Assembly (NCBI GenBank): GCA_003427395.1
Contig: BFEA01000004.1
Coordinates: forward strand, 3,797,090-3,826,016
From: Chara braunii
Lineage: Eukaryota > Streptophyta > Charophyceae > Charales > Characeae
Length of the DNA: 28,927 nt
Direction: 5' to 3'
Shown here: positions 1 to 11,333 of the stretch, in pieces
Layout of the letters: each line of letters opens with the position of its first letter
Position numbering within the stretch: position 1 is the stretch's first letter
Notes under the pieces: generated by a model
Databases searched by the model: none
Told to the model about the DNA's origin: nothing
Seen by the model: the letters and a program-made list of their open reading frames with translations, nothing else
Translations under genes and position numbers: made by a program

Positions 1-89
1 AAAAACTAAAGAAAAAAGGAAACAAGGCAACTACCTCGTAGATAAGAAACAACCACCTTCGTTGTGCGGGAGCACGACTACCATCTCCC

Positions 90-302
90 CTCGAATATAA
101 CACCTATGCATTGTATTCGAGTTTTCCAAAAAACGGGTTTCTGGAAAGTTAGACTTTTCTCTTTGAATACAAGGTCACTTCTGGAAAGTAACACCTATGC
201 ATTGTATTCGAATATAGCCTTTTTTCCCCCGAAGGTCAACGCCTGCTCCGTTTCTGAGCGGGACAGGCCCATACAGGCCCATAATCACAAATTACTGTCC
301 GT

Positions 303-357
<55 letters not shown>

Positions 358-671
358 GTGTGACGGCGCTTCTAACAGCCAAGAAAGTAGAAAAATAAAA
401 AAGCCACTCACCAAGGTCTCGCTGCACTACCGAGGTCACCGAGACAAAAAAAAAAAGGTTGTATTTGTCCACGGTCTAGCGGAAGATTCATTCGCATTTT
501 GCACATTTGTTGAGGACTGGAGCAAGGGCCCAAGTAGGGGAAAGGAATGAAACTTGACCCAGAACATGGAAAGGTACCTCGCTACTTTACTTTTACCTTA
601 ACGAAAACAACGCATAGTATGCGTTGTATTCGTTTACAATGCATATGCCTTATGTTTGGGGGAAGACAACG
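90..671. mobile_element. 582-bp insertion in repeat X, flanked by CTCCC
   Basis: The block is present in X copy 1 and absent from X copy 2. CTCCC occurs at 85-89 and again at 672-676, while copy 2 has a single CTTCC at the equivalent place near 4133-4137. That is the pattern of an insertion with a 5-bp target duplication. Inside are a (CT)n tract at 302-353, a 23-bp direct repeat around TAACACCTATGC (98-120 and 189-211) and a third related GCGTTGTATTCG near 621. The ends are not TG...CA, so a solo LTR is not demonstrated. A deletion in copy 2 is the alternative. Confidence 0.5.
302..353. repeat. (CT)n microsatellite
   Basis: An almost pure CT dinucleotide run lies inside the extra block of repeat X copy 1. 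It creates long Ser-Leu and Arg-Glu reading frames that are not genes. Confidence 0.97.
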
Positions 672-917
672 CTCCCACTACGTCAAGGCACGAATATTCT
701 CACGACGTGCGTGCAGTTGGAAAAAGGTTGGCGGGGGGAGGAGTGAGAGAGAACGAGGGAGGCTATGGACGGAAGGAGTCAGAGGACCTACCTCACCCAA
801 CCTGCCAATTGCCCCCCCGTTCTCAGGGGAGGGCAGAGGAAAATGAGGGGGCGTTGTTGCATCCTACAACATGCACCTGGCTAAGGTAAGGGTTAGTTGC
901 AGTGTAGTTAGAGTTAG

Positions 918-944
<27 letters not shown>
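918..944. repeat. Poly-T tract
   Basis: 27 consecutive T residues lie inside repeat X copy 1. The equivalent place in copy 2 (about 4392-4435) is a broken T-rich stretch with interspersed A and C, so this homopolymer has expanded or the other copy has decayed. Confidence 0.97.
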
Positions 945-948
<4 letters not shown>

Positions 949-952
949 CATT

Positions 953-978
953 CTCGTGAGGACACTCGTCCTCACGAG
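953..978. repeat. Perfect 11-bp stem-loop in repeat X
   Basis: Arms CTCGTGAGGAC (953-963) and GTCCTCACGAG (968-978) enclose the loop ACTC. In X copy 2 (about 4443-4468) the same arms survive with one mismatch. A second inverted pair follows at 1133-1158, with 9-bp arms AAGGGGTTG and CAACCCCTT. Confidence 0.85.
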
Positions 979-1301
979 GTGCTACCTCTGACAGAAAGTA
1001 CCAGAGGTAACTGTCAGGCTCCCGTTTTGAATAGGAGTCTGGAAATTGAAGGGTTAAAAAAGAAAAGGTCAAGTACAACCTTTTTCCTTGACGTATTTAC
1101 CTTGGGAAACAAGGTTATATACATCAAACTGAAAGGGGTTGTATCTCTCCAACCCCTTATCAGAAAAATAAAAAAAAAATAGTTTTAATAATGTCATGAT
1201 CTCAACTATCACGTGAAATTATGAGATAAATGAGATAAAGAAAAAAAAAATTATAAGTCGGTCAGTTAAAGAAAATGGCCCCTCTAAGGTTGTGGTTGTC
1301 T

Positions 1302-2608
1302 TGCGGCCACAATTGACCTTTGATCTTGGAAAAATCAAGGGCTCACTGTGAGCCCGCGATTTTGCATGAGGGCTAGAGTGACAGCCCTCCTTAGCCATAT
1401 GGGCTGTTGGAGAGGCTGCCGGAGGCAACAAGGGAGGAAGCTGGAGGTCTGCAATGGAGTTTAGAGGAGGAGGAGGACGGCCATAGCCAGGGTAGGGAGC
1501 ACTCTGCTTCACTTCCCTCTGGCTAGTACTGGTCCGGTGGAGCAGTCCTTAAGACTCTCCGAGACCAAGGTGGCACGACAGAAGGTTGTTTTGGGCCTGA
1601 ATTTTTTCCAGGACCCGGATTTTATTAATTTGACGATGGTTTTCAACGGCACCAACGGACTTAAGGGCACACTAGTGGAGGTGTCGTTGGACTAATTGCG
1701 GCAAGCTGATTTCTCACTCTTGTGGGGTTATGCTGCCAATTGTTTCTGGCGTGAATTTTGCGGTATTATGTTGCCGAAATTGGGGGTCGTCAGGCAACGC
1801 TAAGTGGAAGGAAAGTGTTGGATTATTTTTGGTATATCGAGGGACTCGCCATCAACGTCATCAGGAGGGGTGAAATGCAATGAGACTGTTGTGACGACAT
1901 GGGGAGCACCGAGATCTGTGGTTCATTTATGCTTGTGGACTACGTTAGTTAGAGTGAGGGTGTCGGCGATAGTCTGTCGATTGGACCAGGCTTGTCAAGG
2001 TGGAATGGCAAACCGTTTCTTTTGTGCTTGCAATGACGGTACTGAGGTCATTGGCATTGGCCTAGTGGGATCCTTAAGGACTGGCGGGGCATGTGACTAG
2101 GACGGGCGGTGCCGGGGGAGGTTGCTCTCGCGGTTTTTTTTTTTTGTGAGGCGTGATGGAAATGGTTTTGGTGGGTGATATCATCTGGTGTTCGAAGGAA
2201 TAGTGCAAGACTACCTAGGACCACTTGAGACTAGTTAGCATTGGCGTGAGGCCAGTGGACTTTATGTTTTTTAGGACGTGTGAGGCTCACCATTTTCACA
2301 CTTGGGGCTACCGTGAGTGAAACGTGCGAGTAGAGGGTGAATTGATGTCATTGCTTGGCCTGGGACTTACCTTGGGACTATGCTTTTTCTTGGGTGGTGC
2401 GTATATATATTTTCCTTGACTTTCTTGAGTGAGTTGGGGCGTGTTTGACACCTTCAGTCAAGGTCAGTCGGCGACTCGGTTTCCTTTCCACACATGTATG
2501 AGCCCACACTTTGCTTGACCCTGTTTGGCTTGAACATTCAAAAGAAAAACTTGAGTAAAGCGTGTATGCTCATGCATGCGAAAAAGTGGGATCTAACGTG
2601 AGTATGAG
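1302..2608 (+). repeat. Dispersed repeat Y, copy 1 (uninterrupted)
   Basis: This aligns by eye with 12374-13482 joined to 14964-15234. It starts at TGCGGCCACAATTGACC and ends near GTGAGTATG. Shared landmarks include GGTGGCACGACAG, TTGCCGAAATT..GGGGTCGTCAG, CTAAGTGGAAGGAAAGTG, GGAATGGCA and GAGCCCACACTTTGCTTGAC. No long open frame or conserved protein motif is present, so this is non-coding or badly decayed mobile DNA of unknown class. It retains the unoccupied form of the site where the second copy holds an insertion (about 2325-2340). Confidence 0.85.
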
Positions 2609-4052
2609 TTGCTATATCTTCTGGACTTGTGGTTGTTTTTTAGTGTGCCGGTAGGTAGAGTGATGTTTGCAAAGGAGATTGGTTTATGCCTATTTAGGAC
2701 AAAAGAAAATGATTGTTATTGTTTTACCTTTCATCAACCTACATGTCAAAAACACTTACATTTTGAAGTGGATAAGTTCAACAGGTACCGTTAACAAAAA
2801 TTCGTGAATATAATGAAGATAAAAAATTGGACTTAGCATTTCCCTGACGTGTATCCATTCTACCCCAAATGATCTTATTTGTCTATACCCGTCCAAATGA
2901 TTTTCATTTTCTACCACCTCTAATTTTGTTCTTCTAAGTTACCTTAAACTTACAAAAAAACAAGAAGAATTCAAATCTATACACGGTGGACAAGTTTTCA
3001 CTCTATGAAGAATCAGGGGTGGAGGTTCGTTGCTTTATAAACCGTCCCTGTTATCGACCCTTAGTGGACTGTTCTACGGAGGGGTACTTCGTCGATTCGG
3101 TGCAGACGGTCCGACTCCTGAGATCAGAGTTTTGTGCGTGGGTGAGGAGAAGGAGTACCCCAGACCACTTCCTAAAGGGTGAGACATGCAACACTTCAGG
3201 TAGCACACCTAATCAAGAATCATTTGCAAAACAGTTGGTCATCAAAGAACATGAGAAACGTATGAAGATGGATATGTGTGTTTAATCTTAAGTCGACAAT
3301 TGGTTGAAATGAATGACTTTGGCAACGCACCTCATCAAGTCCAAACTAAGGCAGACCAACTACCTTGTCAGCTACATTGAGGTTATTGTCGGAGTCAACT
3401 CCTCGTTGGCAACTCAGTATGATTTTTTTTACATATGGACTTCGACCTGAGGTGGTCGTTTTTTTTTTGTTATTGGATGTACCATATGATGATTCGATTT
3501 CTTTCAGCTATCATTTCATATTGGATATACTTTCCTATCGACTACAATCGATTCCTTTTGATGTAATTATGTGTGGTTGTTATAACTTTTTTTTTACTAT
3601 TGTCTAAAGGGACTAGGATTGAGTTGGGGGGTTTACACTTGGTTGGAACGTTCATAGCCGACCGACGTCCGCTTTGTACTTAGGAGATCGGCGCTCTAAG
3701 AGACACCACTCCACCACACACCACTTGCAGAAAAGACAAAAAAATATGGCAGTGTACCTTCCCATGTTCTAGTCGAAGATTCACGTGAAGGGGGCAAGGT
3801 TTCTCATGGGATAAGCGAGTTTGTTGCTGCATCATCCGTCTGGATTCAAATTGTTTGTTGCACAATTTGAGGGAAGTTGTTAACGGATGGGTCGTTAAGG
3901 TAAGTTTGCCGTTTTTTTTTCTGTTTTTTTTTTATTATCGTTTTTTACAATCCTCCCGTTTTGCGGGTGTTTTTAGGCGTTGAGAGTGAGAAGCGGGGAG
4001 GGGAAAAGACTGCAGCGAGTTGTAGCATTGTAGTTGAAAGAAAATCGTAAAA

Positions 4053-4081
<29 letters not shown>
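2609..4081. other. Intervening DNA without a supported gene
   Basis: AT-rich DNA with T and A tracts. A 99-codon open stretch at 2986-3285 (GTG start, several Cys and charged residues) shows no motif I recognise and has no paralogue in the window. A G-run near 3625-3632 (GAGTTGGGGGGTTTACA) resembles the polypurine tracts of some LTR retrotransposons, but no LTR or internal domain accompanies it. A 13-unit (AT)n tract at 4055-4080 closes the interval. Confidence 0.5.
4055..4080. repeat. (AT)n microsatellite
   Basis: About 13 AT units directly precede the left edge of repeat X copy 2. Confidence 0.95.
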
Positions 4082-4083
<2 letters not shown>

Positions 4084-4773
4084 TCTCGTGGATTATAAAC
4101 AATCATTTTGGGTGTGCGAGAGCACGAGTAGCTTCCACTATGATAAGGCATGAATATTCGTGGCTGCAAGATTTTGGATCTCGTGGCTTACGAAGCGCGA
4201 GTGATTGGAAGAAGGTTGGAGATGGAAGAGTGAGAGAGAACGAGGGAGGCTAGGAAATGGAAGACCTACCTTACCCAACCTGCCATCTACCTGCCCCGTT
4301 TTCATACGAGGGCAAAGGAAAATGAGGTGGGGTTGTTGCATGCAACAACATGCACCTGGCTAAGTAAGGGTCAGGTGCAGTGTAGTTAGAATTAGTTTTA
4401 TTTTATTTTTTCTTTTGTTTATTTTTCTTTATTTTGTTGTATTCTCATGAGGACACTTGTCCTCAAGAGGTGCCACCTCTGACATAGGTAACTGTTAGGC
4501 TCCGGTTTTTAGAGGGAGCCTGGAAATTGAAGGGTCAAAAAGGAAAAGGCTAAGTACAACCATTTCCTTGATATATCTCCCTTGGAAAACAGGGTCAGAT
4601 ACATCAAACTGAAAGAGGTTGTATCTTTTCAACTCCTTATAAAAAAAAAAGAAAAAAAATAGTTTTGAAAATGTCATGATCTCAGCTATCTCGTGAAATT
4701 CGGAGATGGTTGAGATAAAGAAAAAAAAAATAAAAGTGGGGCAGTTAAAGAAATTGTCCCCACTAAGGTTATG
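4082..4773 (+). repeat. Dispersed repeat X, copy 2
   Basis: This is the shorter copy of X. It lacks the 582-bp block of copy 1 and ends at AAGGTTATGG. The sequence after 4773 has no match to repeat Y, so X and Y are not always neighbours. AT- and A-rich runs within it (4641-4660, 4720-4731) differ in length from copy 1. Confidence 0.8.
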
Positions 4774-5378
4774 GCTCACGTTGTCGCACTTTTTTCTAAT
4801 CGGGTCACTTCTGACGACCAGAAAGTCAACAGGCTATCACGTAGGATTTTGTTGTTTGTATGCAATAAAAGTAAATAAAATTAATTAACGCAATTTCGTC
4901 CTTTTGTGTGCGTTCGACTTCGAGCAAGACCCTTCAATTGCGGTCTTAGCCGGTTCCCGGTCTTAGGAATCTTTTATTTTGATTCGGAACAACAAAGATT
5001 ATGCAAACAATAATCATGAGTTTCCGGTGTGTCATGCATGCATCGATTTTGCCAATTTGCTAATTTTGATAATTGTTACAGGGTAATCAGATTGCACAAT
5101 CATCAAACAAAATCAATGCAAATGATGCAAGACCGACTGATTCGAGCAATGACAAAAGTAAATGAGGAGAGAATGAAAACTCATAATAATCTCAAGAGGA
5201 GTACAAATGAAAAACAAGGCCAACACTAGTGAGGAGTCCTCACTCATCCCTCTAAAGTCTCATCATTAATCTTTCATTTGGTTGTACATTTCCTATATTT
5301 TGAGCCATGATTATGTACCCCCTGAGATTGTGACCTCTAAATGTAGAGTCACATGAAGCCTGCAAGCTTCAAACACTT
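4774..5378. other. Unassigned AT-rich interval
   Basis: A 66-codon open stretch at 5029-5229 starts with TTG or GTG-type codons only and is rich in Met, Gln and Asn. It shows no motif or paralogue. No RNA gene or repeat copy is recognised here. Confidence 0.4.
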
Positions 5379-5954
5379 TTAACCAAGTCCCATAATACGA
5401 AAATCAACCATAACACAAACCTTTTTCCATAGAGTACGGAGATATGGTTGAGAAAAGACCCCTCGTCTGAGATGACGAAACTCTGACAGTTCGGTCACTG
5501 CCTCAGAATCAATTGCTGCAGGAGAGATATACCTCTTGGCTAGGTCCACCAAGCCATCCCAACATGAACCATTAGTGAGGGAGGAAGGTACCGGGGGTCT
5601 TGGGTAGTCAGTATAGAGTTTGGGCCCAAAGCTACGGATCAACTTCGGGCCACGCTCATCAAGTTCCCTCTCTTTCTCCTCAAGATATCTGGCGACTAAG
5701 ATCCTGACTGAGTCGAATTGTTCATGAGTCTTTGCCTTTTTCATGTAGGGTTTCAGATCAAGGATGGTGTCTGCTGCAAAACTGGTGAGAACTAAAAAAA
5801 TAGACATGTCTCTCTGTCTGAAACCAACTGCACTGACATACCAATACTGGACTGCATCCTTGAGGGCTATCTTGTTGAGACGATCCAAAACAGACCCCTC
5901 GATTGGGGATGACTGAATTGTACTTATGTGCAGAAACGAACCCTGAAGTTGGAC
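5379..5954 (-). pseudogene. Unidentified protein-like open frame, 191 codons, no start codon
   Basis: The minus-strand frame is open from a TGA at 5955-5957 down to a stop at 5379 and has no ATG near its 5' end. The product looks protein-like. An amphipathic, hydrophobic first half includes DAVQYWYVSAVG and FLVLTSFAADTILDLKPYMK. It is followed by a charged helix with the short string EEKERELDERGPK, then a Pro-rich turn and a C-terminal basic stretch. The 5' neighbour 5758-6054 is open in another frame and its upstream end (QQVPSPKKLSPTSG) could be the displaced N-terminal part, which suggests a frameshift or splice junction. I do not recognise the family. A retroelement capsid-like remnant or an exon of an unknown gene are both possible. 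Confidence 0.35.
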
Positions 5955-5961
5955 TCAACTT

Positions 5962-6054
5962 CTTAGGTGAGGGCACTTGTTGGCCGATTCTGATCTTCGT
6001 GTCTTTCGATGACGATGTTGTCTGATTGATACTAATCTCTGGGTCAAATGACAA
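5962..6054 (-). pseudogene. Possible displaced N-terminal segment of the 5379-5954 frame
   Basis: The minus-strand open segment begins directly after a TAA with a TTG codon and has no ATG. It is Ser/Thr/Lys-rich (SINQTTSSSKDTKIRIGQQ) and would join the longer downstream frame only through a frameshift or a spliced junction around 5955-5965. No function can be assigned. Confidence 0.2.
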
Positions 6055-8315
6055 TGATTAAATGTTGATTGATTCTGACAAAGACTTTCGGGTAGCTTGA
6101 ATGATTCGACGTTGTTGAATTGACAAGTCATTAAATGTTGTTCACTTAATGGCAAAAATGCTAAGAGAAGTGCGGTCCACAGGGTGTCACTTGATAGATG
6201 AAAAGCTGGTGGGAAAGTTTGAGCATTTTTGTGCTCACTTAAGCCATAATTTGGCCTGCTCTATTGTTTCTGGGAATGAGTCAGTGTTGTGTAACTTACC
6301 GTCATGGCCATAAAAGTACAACGCATATTCTATGTATTTTTATTCCCTGACCATCCGGACTGTCTGTTCTCTCTAAGCCTGCCTATGTGAATTCATGTCT
6401 CGGCATGCGTCTTCTTTCCATCCCTCTCTCTTATCGCTGTTAAATTTGACTTTCATCACTAGTACTCCGTCCTCTTTCATTATAGCCTTAATGGGAAATC
6501 CGGTTCAACGCCGGTCAAGAGAGGCATTGACTAGATAACACCTATGTATAACGTCGGATGATTGAGAGTTGTGTAACAACCGGCTATCGATTCGTCAACC
6601 GCAGTCCTTCAGATATCAAATGAGGTTATGATGTGACGAGCGATGCTTGCTGATTCATCCACCAGGGTGTGAGTGGATCACTCTCACCAAAGTTCATGGA
6701 TTGACCTTCACTGACCGGAATGATGCAGTCATATAGATAGCTCTACAGTCTTGGTTTTGGTGACACTCCACACACTTGATTGTGAACTAGTCCTCATGCA
6801 ACGCAAAAACCTTCCTCTCCTTTTGGTTTTTAAAATAGTACAATGTGGTCCACCTTTACGCCTTCCTACTTATCTTTTCTCTTTCGTCATATCACATAAG
6901 TTAATCACAAAATGTCCGCCCTTCCTTTCCCTCTTTTACTCTTCCAGTCTCACTTAGTTGGTCTTTTGAAATGAGATGTCAGAGGGTCTGAAGAGTGTCC
7001 AACCCTACCGTCAGTGACAGACTGCGAGCGTAAACTGTAGACCTTCAGAGTAGTTGGTCTGCTACCTGCGCACTTTAGTAGCCACTAGTTGCTGACGCAG
7101 TCAACAAAACATGCAGTAATTGGTTCACACTCGATTTGTATAGCGCCAGTCCCTTAGCAAACCCACCGCAAGGGCTCTCACGATTGTATGCTTTAAATAA
7201 TTCAGGTCGCGGCTAGCCCTTCCTCAACAGGTGGTAATTCACACGGGGACCGCGTCCTTTTGGATCATGTGAAAGGTAACAAGAGGAGTCAGCCATAGAT
7301 CAACCTTGACACTGACCCAGTAACGATCTGCTCTTAAAGCGGTGTACGAATCCCCCTCCACCCAAAGTGTTAGTTTTAGCTAGGAGTGGGGCACGCTCGG
7401 AACAATGGATGCGCACGAGTAGCACTGAGTATTGCACTATCCAGATTATAGTATACTTAAACGTAGAAGGGTACTTTTGAGAGTTTGTTGAGACCAGTAC
7501 TAGGCTCCTTCACGCATAGTAGTACTGTCCAAAGCACTTTGTTTTAGGTAGCCCACACACAAATCAGTCACTCTGAATTCATTTGCCTCAACTGCAAGAT
7601 ATGTTCGCGTCCTTCATACCATTGCAGGGCTCGTCTCTTATCACACTTATTAAGGAAGCTCAGGGCACTTGACCTGACCAAACTCGACTCATTAGGTTAG
7701 ATTGCAAGGTTACTCTGTACTTAACGCCAAGACTCCGGATGTGAGTTTTATTCTTGTTCAAGATTGTGAACGCAGAAGGCGTGCGCGCTTTAGTTGTAGC
7801 ATCTTTGCCCCGTAGAGTACGGTCTATGTGTGACACATGACAAGATCCCGAACACATCGAGTCACCGAGTGTGAACCCCACCCGCACTCATCATAAAGGG
7901 TTATCGAACATAATTATGTAGCACAGGTGGGTTATTAGATGCTACCCCCATTCACACCACCCAGCGCGTTCTCCGTCCGTTTACCACATCGGGCATTTCC
8001 AACGCAACCCTTATTGGCTTATGGCGTAAGGGTCCAGCCAAGCGCTTTTCCCCAACTCATGTATAACGCGGGTTCCCGCTATGCAGTGTCTCTTGCCTAT
8101 TCACCGCACGGAGCACAAACGAATCAACCCGTCGTTCACGTACCATCAGTCACCGTCAAACAAAAACTTTGCAAGGAGGAAAGAGATTTTTCTGAACATC
8201 AATTTTTTTTCCCCCATCAACCAAATAGAGTGAAAACACAAGCAGATATCATCCCATTAAACCCATACACCTCCCAAATTAAACCGCCAGAGTTGGGCCT
8301 CCATTTGCTCTTACT
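6055..8315. other. C- and A-rich interval with no supported gene
   Basis: About 2.2 kb without a convincing reading frame. The open stretches at 6751-6957 and 7660-7887 are short and compositionally unremarkable. The 126-codon stretch at 7939-8319 is Pro/Ser/Leu-rich and reads as a by-product of C-rich DNA. No tRNA-like box B or long inverted repeat was noticed. From about 6350 to 11340 the plus strand carries more C than G, unlike the blocks on either side. Confidence 0.4.
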
Positions 8316-8412
8316 GTAAGTAGCGATTGTACTGGTTTAATCATACCAGGACTGGTTCCACCTGACCGTAAGTAGCGAAATTACTGGTTTAATCCTACCA
8401 AGACTGGTTCCA
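8316..8412 (+). repeat. Two-copy tandem repeat, 52-bp period
   Basis: Copies at 8316-8360 and 8368-8412 share GTAAGTAGCGA, TTACTGGTTTAATC or its near variant, and ACTGGTTCCA, with a few substitutions. The second copy follows a 7-base linker. Confidence 0.9.
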
Positions 8413-10248
8413 TCACTACTTCCTACCGGCAAAAGGATGCATGGCCATTACCAAGAACCTCAATCCCAACAACTTATCAGTCGAAGCTCGTCCTCCTTTT
8501 CGGACATCAGAGTTGAATAAAATAAAGAAAGGAGGAATGAAAAGGAAACAATACTTAGAGGGGAGGACTCAGAGCTCTGTAGTGACGGCCTGATCATTAA
8601 TCCTCTCGCCACCTGTTGATCAACACTCCGAGAAAATAACTTTTCCCCTTTTTATCGGCGTTGGCTCTGCCGATTATGCTTAACACATGTGAAAAGCAGG
8701 CTTTTGGCTATTCTGACTCGTCAAACCGGACCCAGATATGTTTGACATCTTGCCTTAGACGGAAGTGGGAGAGAAAATGAAAGGGAAGGTCGATATGACC
8801 ATATTTAATGTGTTTCAAGGGATCAATCAAGAGTCTCGACACATTTTAAAGGAAATGGGTTGCGTCCTGGTACATGACCACCCGTACACTCTAAAACTTC
8901 CCTCCTGCTCACGGCTCAACCAATGACTATTGTACACATGGGCGGATAGCATGACTCGTTAAGCCTCGTGACAAAAATGACAACACGTGTGGAAGTGACA
9001 ACTCTAATTAGTCAGTTTTATGGGGTGCTCACGAAAATCTCGTCCTCATTCGACCCCATAGACTCAATCTTGCGATGTATTGCCTTTATAACTAACACAT
9101 GCCTTAGTCCTCCTTGTTTGAACTAGGATTTCGCTTATGTCGTCACACGTCTTGTATTTACGTGAAATACACCGAGTTGTCTGTGTTATTCCGCTGTCAA
9201 CACCAATTACATCATCAAGCTTGGCCCAACCCCGCAGAGGTCGTCTCTGTCACTCACACCTGGTACAATCATCTGCTCTCCCCATCTCCACCAGTAATTA
9301 CTACAAGGATTGCACACGTAGTGCCACATCAAGAAAGAGGGTGAAGGTATTACCACACACCCCCACTCGAGATGTCAACAGAACACACTTACTCTCGGTT
9401 CCTCAGGAAAACAGAATGTCATGTTCGTTCACCTCGTGTTAAAGATTGCAGATAGCGTCATCTTACGGCTAGCGGATCACACAACAGACACATAAATCCA
9501 AATCAAAACATTGTCGACCACGAACTCAGATACACCCTTCTCCTATAGTTCTTGTACACAACCTATACATAGCTCCGACAACCATGGCTATATTCTTTTC
9601 CTTTCCCAATCATGGAAAGTGAGATCGAACTAATCGAGCCAAACACCAAGGCCACTGTCAATGGTGTAGGTTGTCTATCGTGGGTGAACGAATTGACCTC
9701 GCAATACAAACTCGCGCGTCTCACTTGTCCCTTATTCGGCTCATGAAAAGGTCGTGTAATGAAAGTCAAGGGTCGCCCAACAGCGGCAAAGCAGCGTCTA
9801 CCAAAATCAGAATCTAGTTCACCCAACTCATTTCTCTTGCACGCGTAGTGGTAAGCATGTGTCCCCCCACGACTGTGATCGATTGTCAACAGACTACGCT
9901 AATCACACCAGGCATCTGGTGACAGTATAGTGCCATCGACTTCAACACAGACTCACTAGCAACTGATAATGATCATTGACATCAACTAATAAGAGTACAT
10001 ACACCTCCGTACCTTTCGCTCTCTTACGGACACCACGAACCACGTTTTGTATACTGCCAGCACGTTCATTGCTAGTTCCCACTTCAGTTAGAGGAAGTCG
10101 CTGTTTGAAACAACTCTCGATCTTGCAGAATCCTTTTGCACACGCTTCGTCATTGAGCTGGTTCTCTTCATGTACACTTCACCGGTATATATACATTGGA
10201 GCGCTCTTCGGCGGAGGTCAGACCGACAGACACAAAAGGCTAATGGCA
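8413..10248. other. Interval with only weak coding-like traces
   Basis: A minus-strand open stretch of 108 codons at 9563-9889 contains RNELGELDSDFGRRCF and TFITRPFHEPNKGQ. It has a protein-like composition but no recognised motif. Plus-strand frames at 9114-9442 and 9976-10371 overlap in several phases and look like composition artefacts. No repeat shared with the rest of the window was seen. Confidence 0.35.
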
Positions 10249-11333
10249 TCACCCATACTGGGCATCACTCGTCTTCACTCCTACCTCTCCCCCGTCTGTG
10301 ATGCTCTCTCTCCCTCTCGTCGCCTCCATTCTTCCCCAGTTGATAACCAGACTTGTCACAATATCTCTTGACGTCAGCCACCGCACGATCATCTCCGTGC
10401 TGACTCTCTTCCCACTCACTTCTTTGGGTATGTCCACCTCTCTCTTTACTCGCCTCTGCGACACACGATGTTTCCCCTCACGTGTAGAGGCTAGCACGGT
10501 GCCTCATTGGCTGGCTGACCAGAGCATGTGCATAGACCACCTTCCCTTTCTCTGCTCGTTCGAAAAACGACTGTAGTAGTGGCCACTGTTCGCTCTTCAC
10601 ACACGAAAGTCAAGCTGATGTCAACGAGCAGGGGTGCGACCTTGCTCTCTCTCTCGCCGTCCTCATCAACCTCGTAGACTCCCTCCTGTTCTGCGATCCC
10701 TTAACGTTCTTGGTCCCGCCGTTGTCGAGAATTAGCCTTTGACCCTTCTTTGATAGGCCCCACTGGTGGATGGCCTCGGCGCCACTGGTCCCATCTGTGC
10801 CAGGATTGGGTCGATTTCGCATCACTCATTTCCAACTCCCCTTCAGAGTCTCGGTCAAGGCATTGTTCCTCCCTGGTCGTAGTCCCAATCGACGAGTCAT
10901 CCTCACGGGAGGTGACCGTCACTCACATAGTCGCAGTCACCCCGTCTCACATGCACCTCTGCTCAACTCTGTTGCGCGCCTCGGTAATAGCCACTTGCAG
11001 ACCCTCGTCTCTTCTCATCTCCTGCTCTCGATGCCCGCACATGTTGATTTCCAACCTCACCTCCCCCATAGGCCTCCCATAGGACAGTATTGCCTCAACC
11101 AACTCGCCTTTCTCATCCTCCCGATCCCAGGTCCAAGAGTACCTCATGTACCTTGGCCTGTAACCACGCAACCCATTTTGGTACACCATGTCCCAGTAAT
11201 AACCAGCACCTGAAGCCGCAGCAGTGGCCAACTTCTCCCAAGTACACCTGAGGCACTGGCGTCCAGACTCAAACCTGGTCGCAGCCCTAGCATGTCGCGT
11301 TATTGTGGCTATCCCTGCTACGGGAATTTTCAC
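10249..11333 (-). pseudogene. Degenerate minus-strand protein-like region
   Basis: Several minus-strand open stretches follow one another. 11333-10947 includes ARAATRFESGRQCLRCTWEK and a Tyr/Trp/Arg-rich centre. 10922-10701 lies in the same frame after two TGA stops and is acidic, then Trp/Arg-rich. 10825-10610 and 10497-10249 lie in other frames and are rich in Arg, Lys and Glu. The order helical, acidic, basic would suit a retroelement structural protein, but no zinc knuckle, protease, reverse transcriptase or integrase motif is visible. In-frame stops and frame changes indicate a dead copy if it was ever coding. Confidence 0.3.

Larger units (their letters stand above)
32..1297 (+). repeat. 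Dispersed repeat X, copy 1 (interrupted)
   Basis: This matches 4082-4773 by eye over most of its length, apart from an extra block at 90-671. Shared blocks include the TCGTAGATAA/TCGTGGATTA start, the GTGAGAGAGAACGAGGGAGG stretch, the ACATGCACCTGGCTAAG stretch and the TGTCATGATCTCA stretch. The copy ends near AAGGTTGTGG, where repeat Y begins a few bases later. No protein is recognisable. The window begins within or just before this copy, so its true left edge is uncertain. The family is unclassified. Confidence 0.8.

Noticed and set aside
236-472. Arg-Glu and Ser-Leu repeat peptides around 300-355
   Set aside because: They are direct translations of the CT microsatellite.
356-550. A VVFVHGLAEDSF string resembling the start of an alpha/beta-hydrolase
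   Set aside because: The match is limited to a few residues, no catalytic Ser motif or further fold elements follow, and the frame ends after 64 codons.
7939-8319. 126-codon plus-strand open frame
   Set aside because: The composition follows the C-rich DNA (Pro, Ser, Leu, His). No motif, no ATG at the start and no paralogue was seen.
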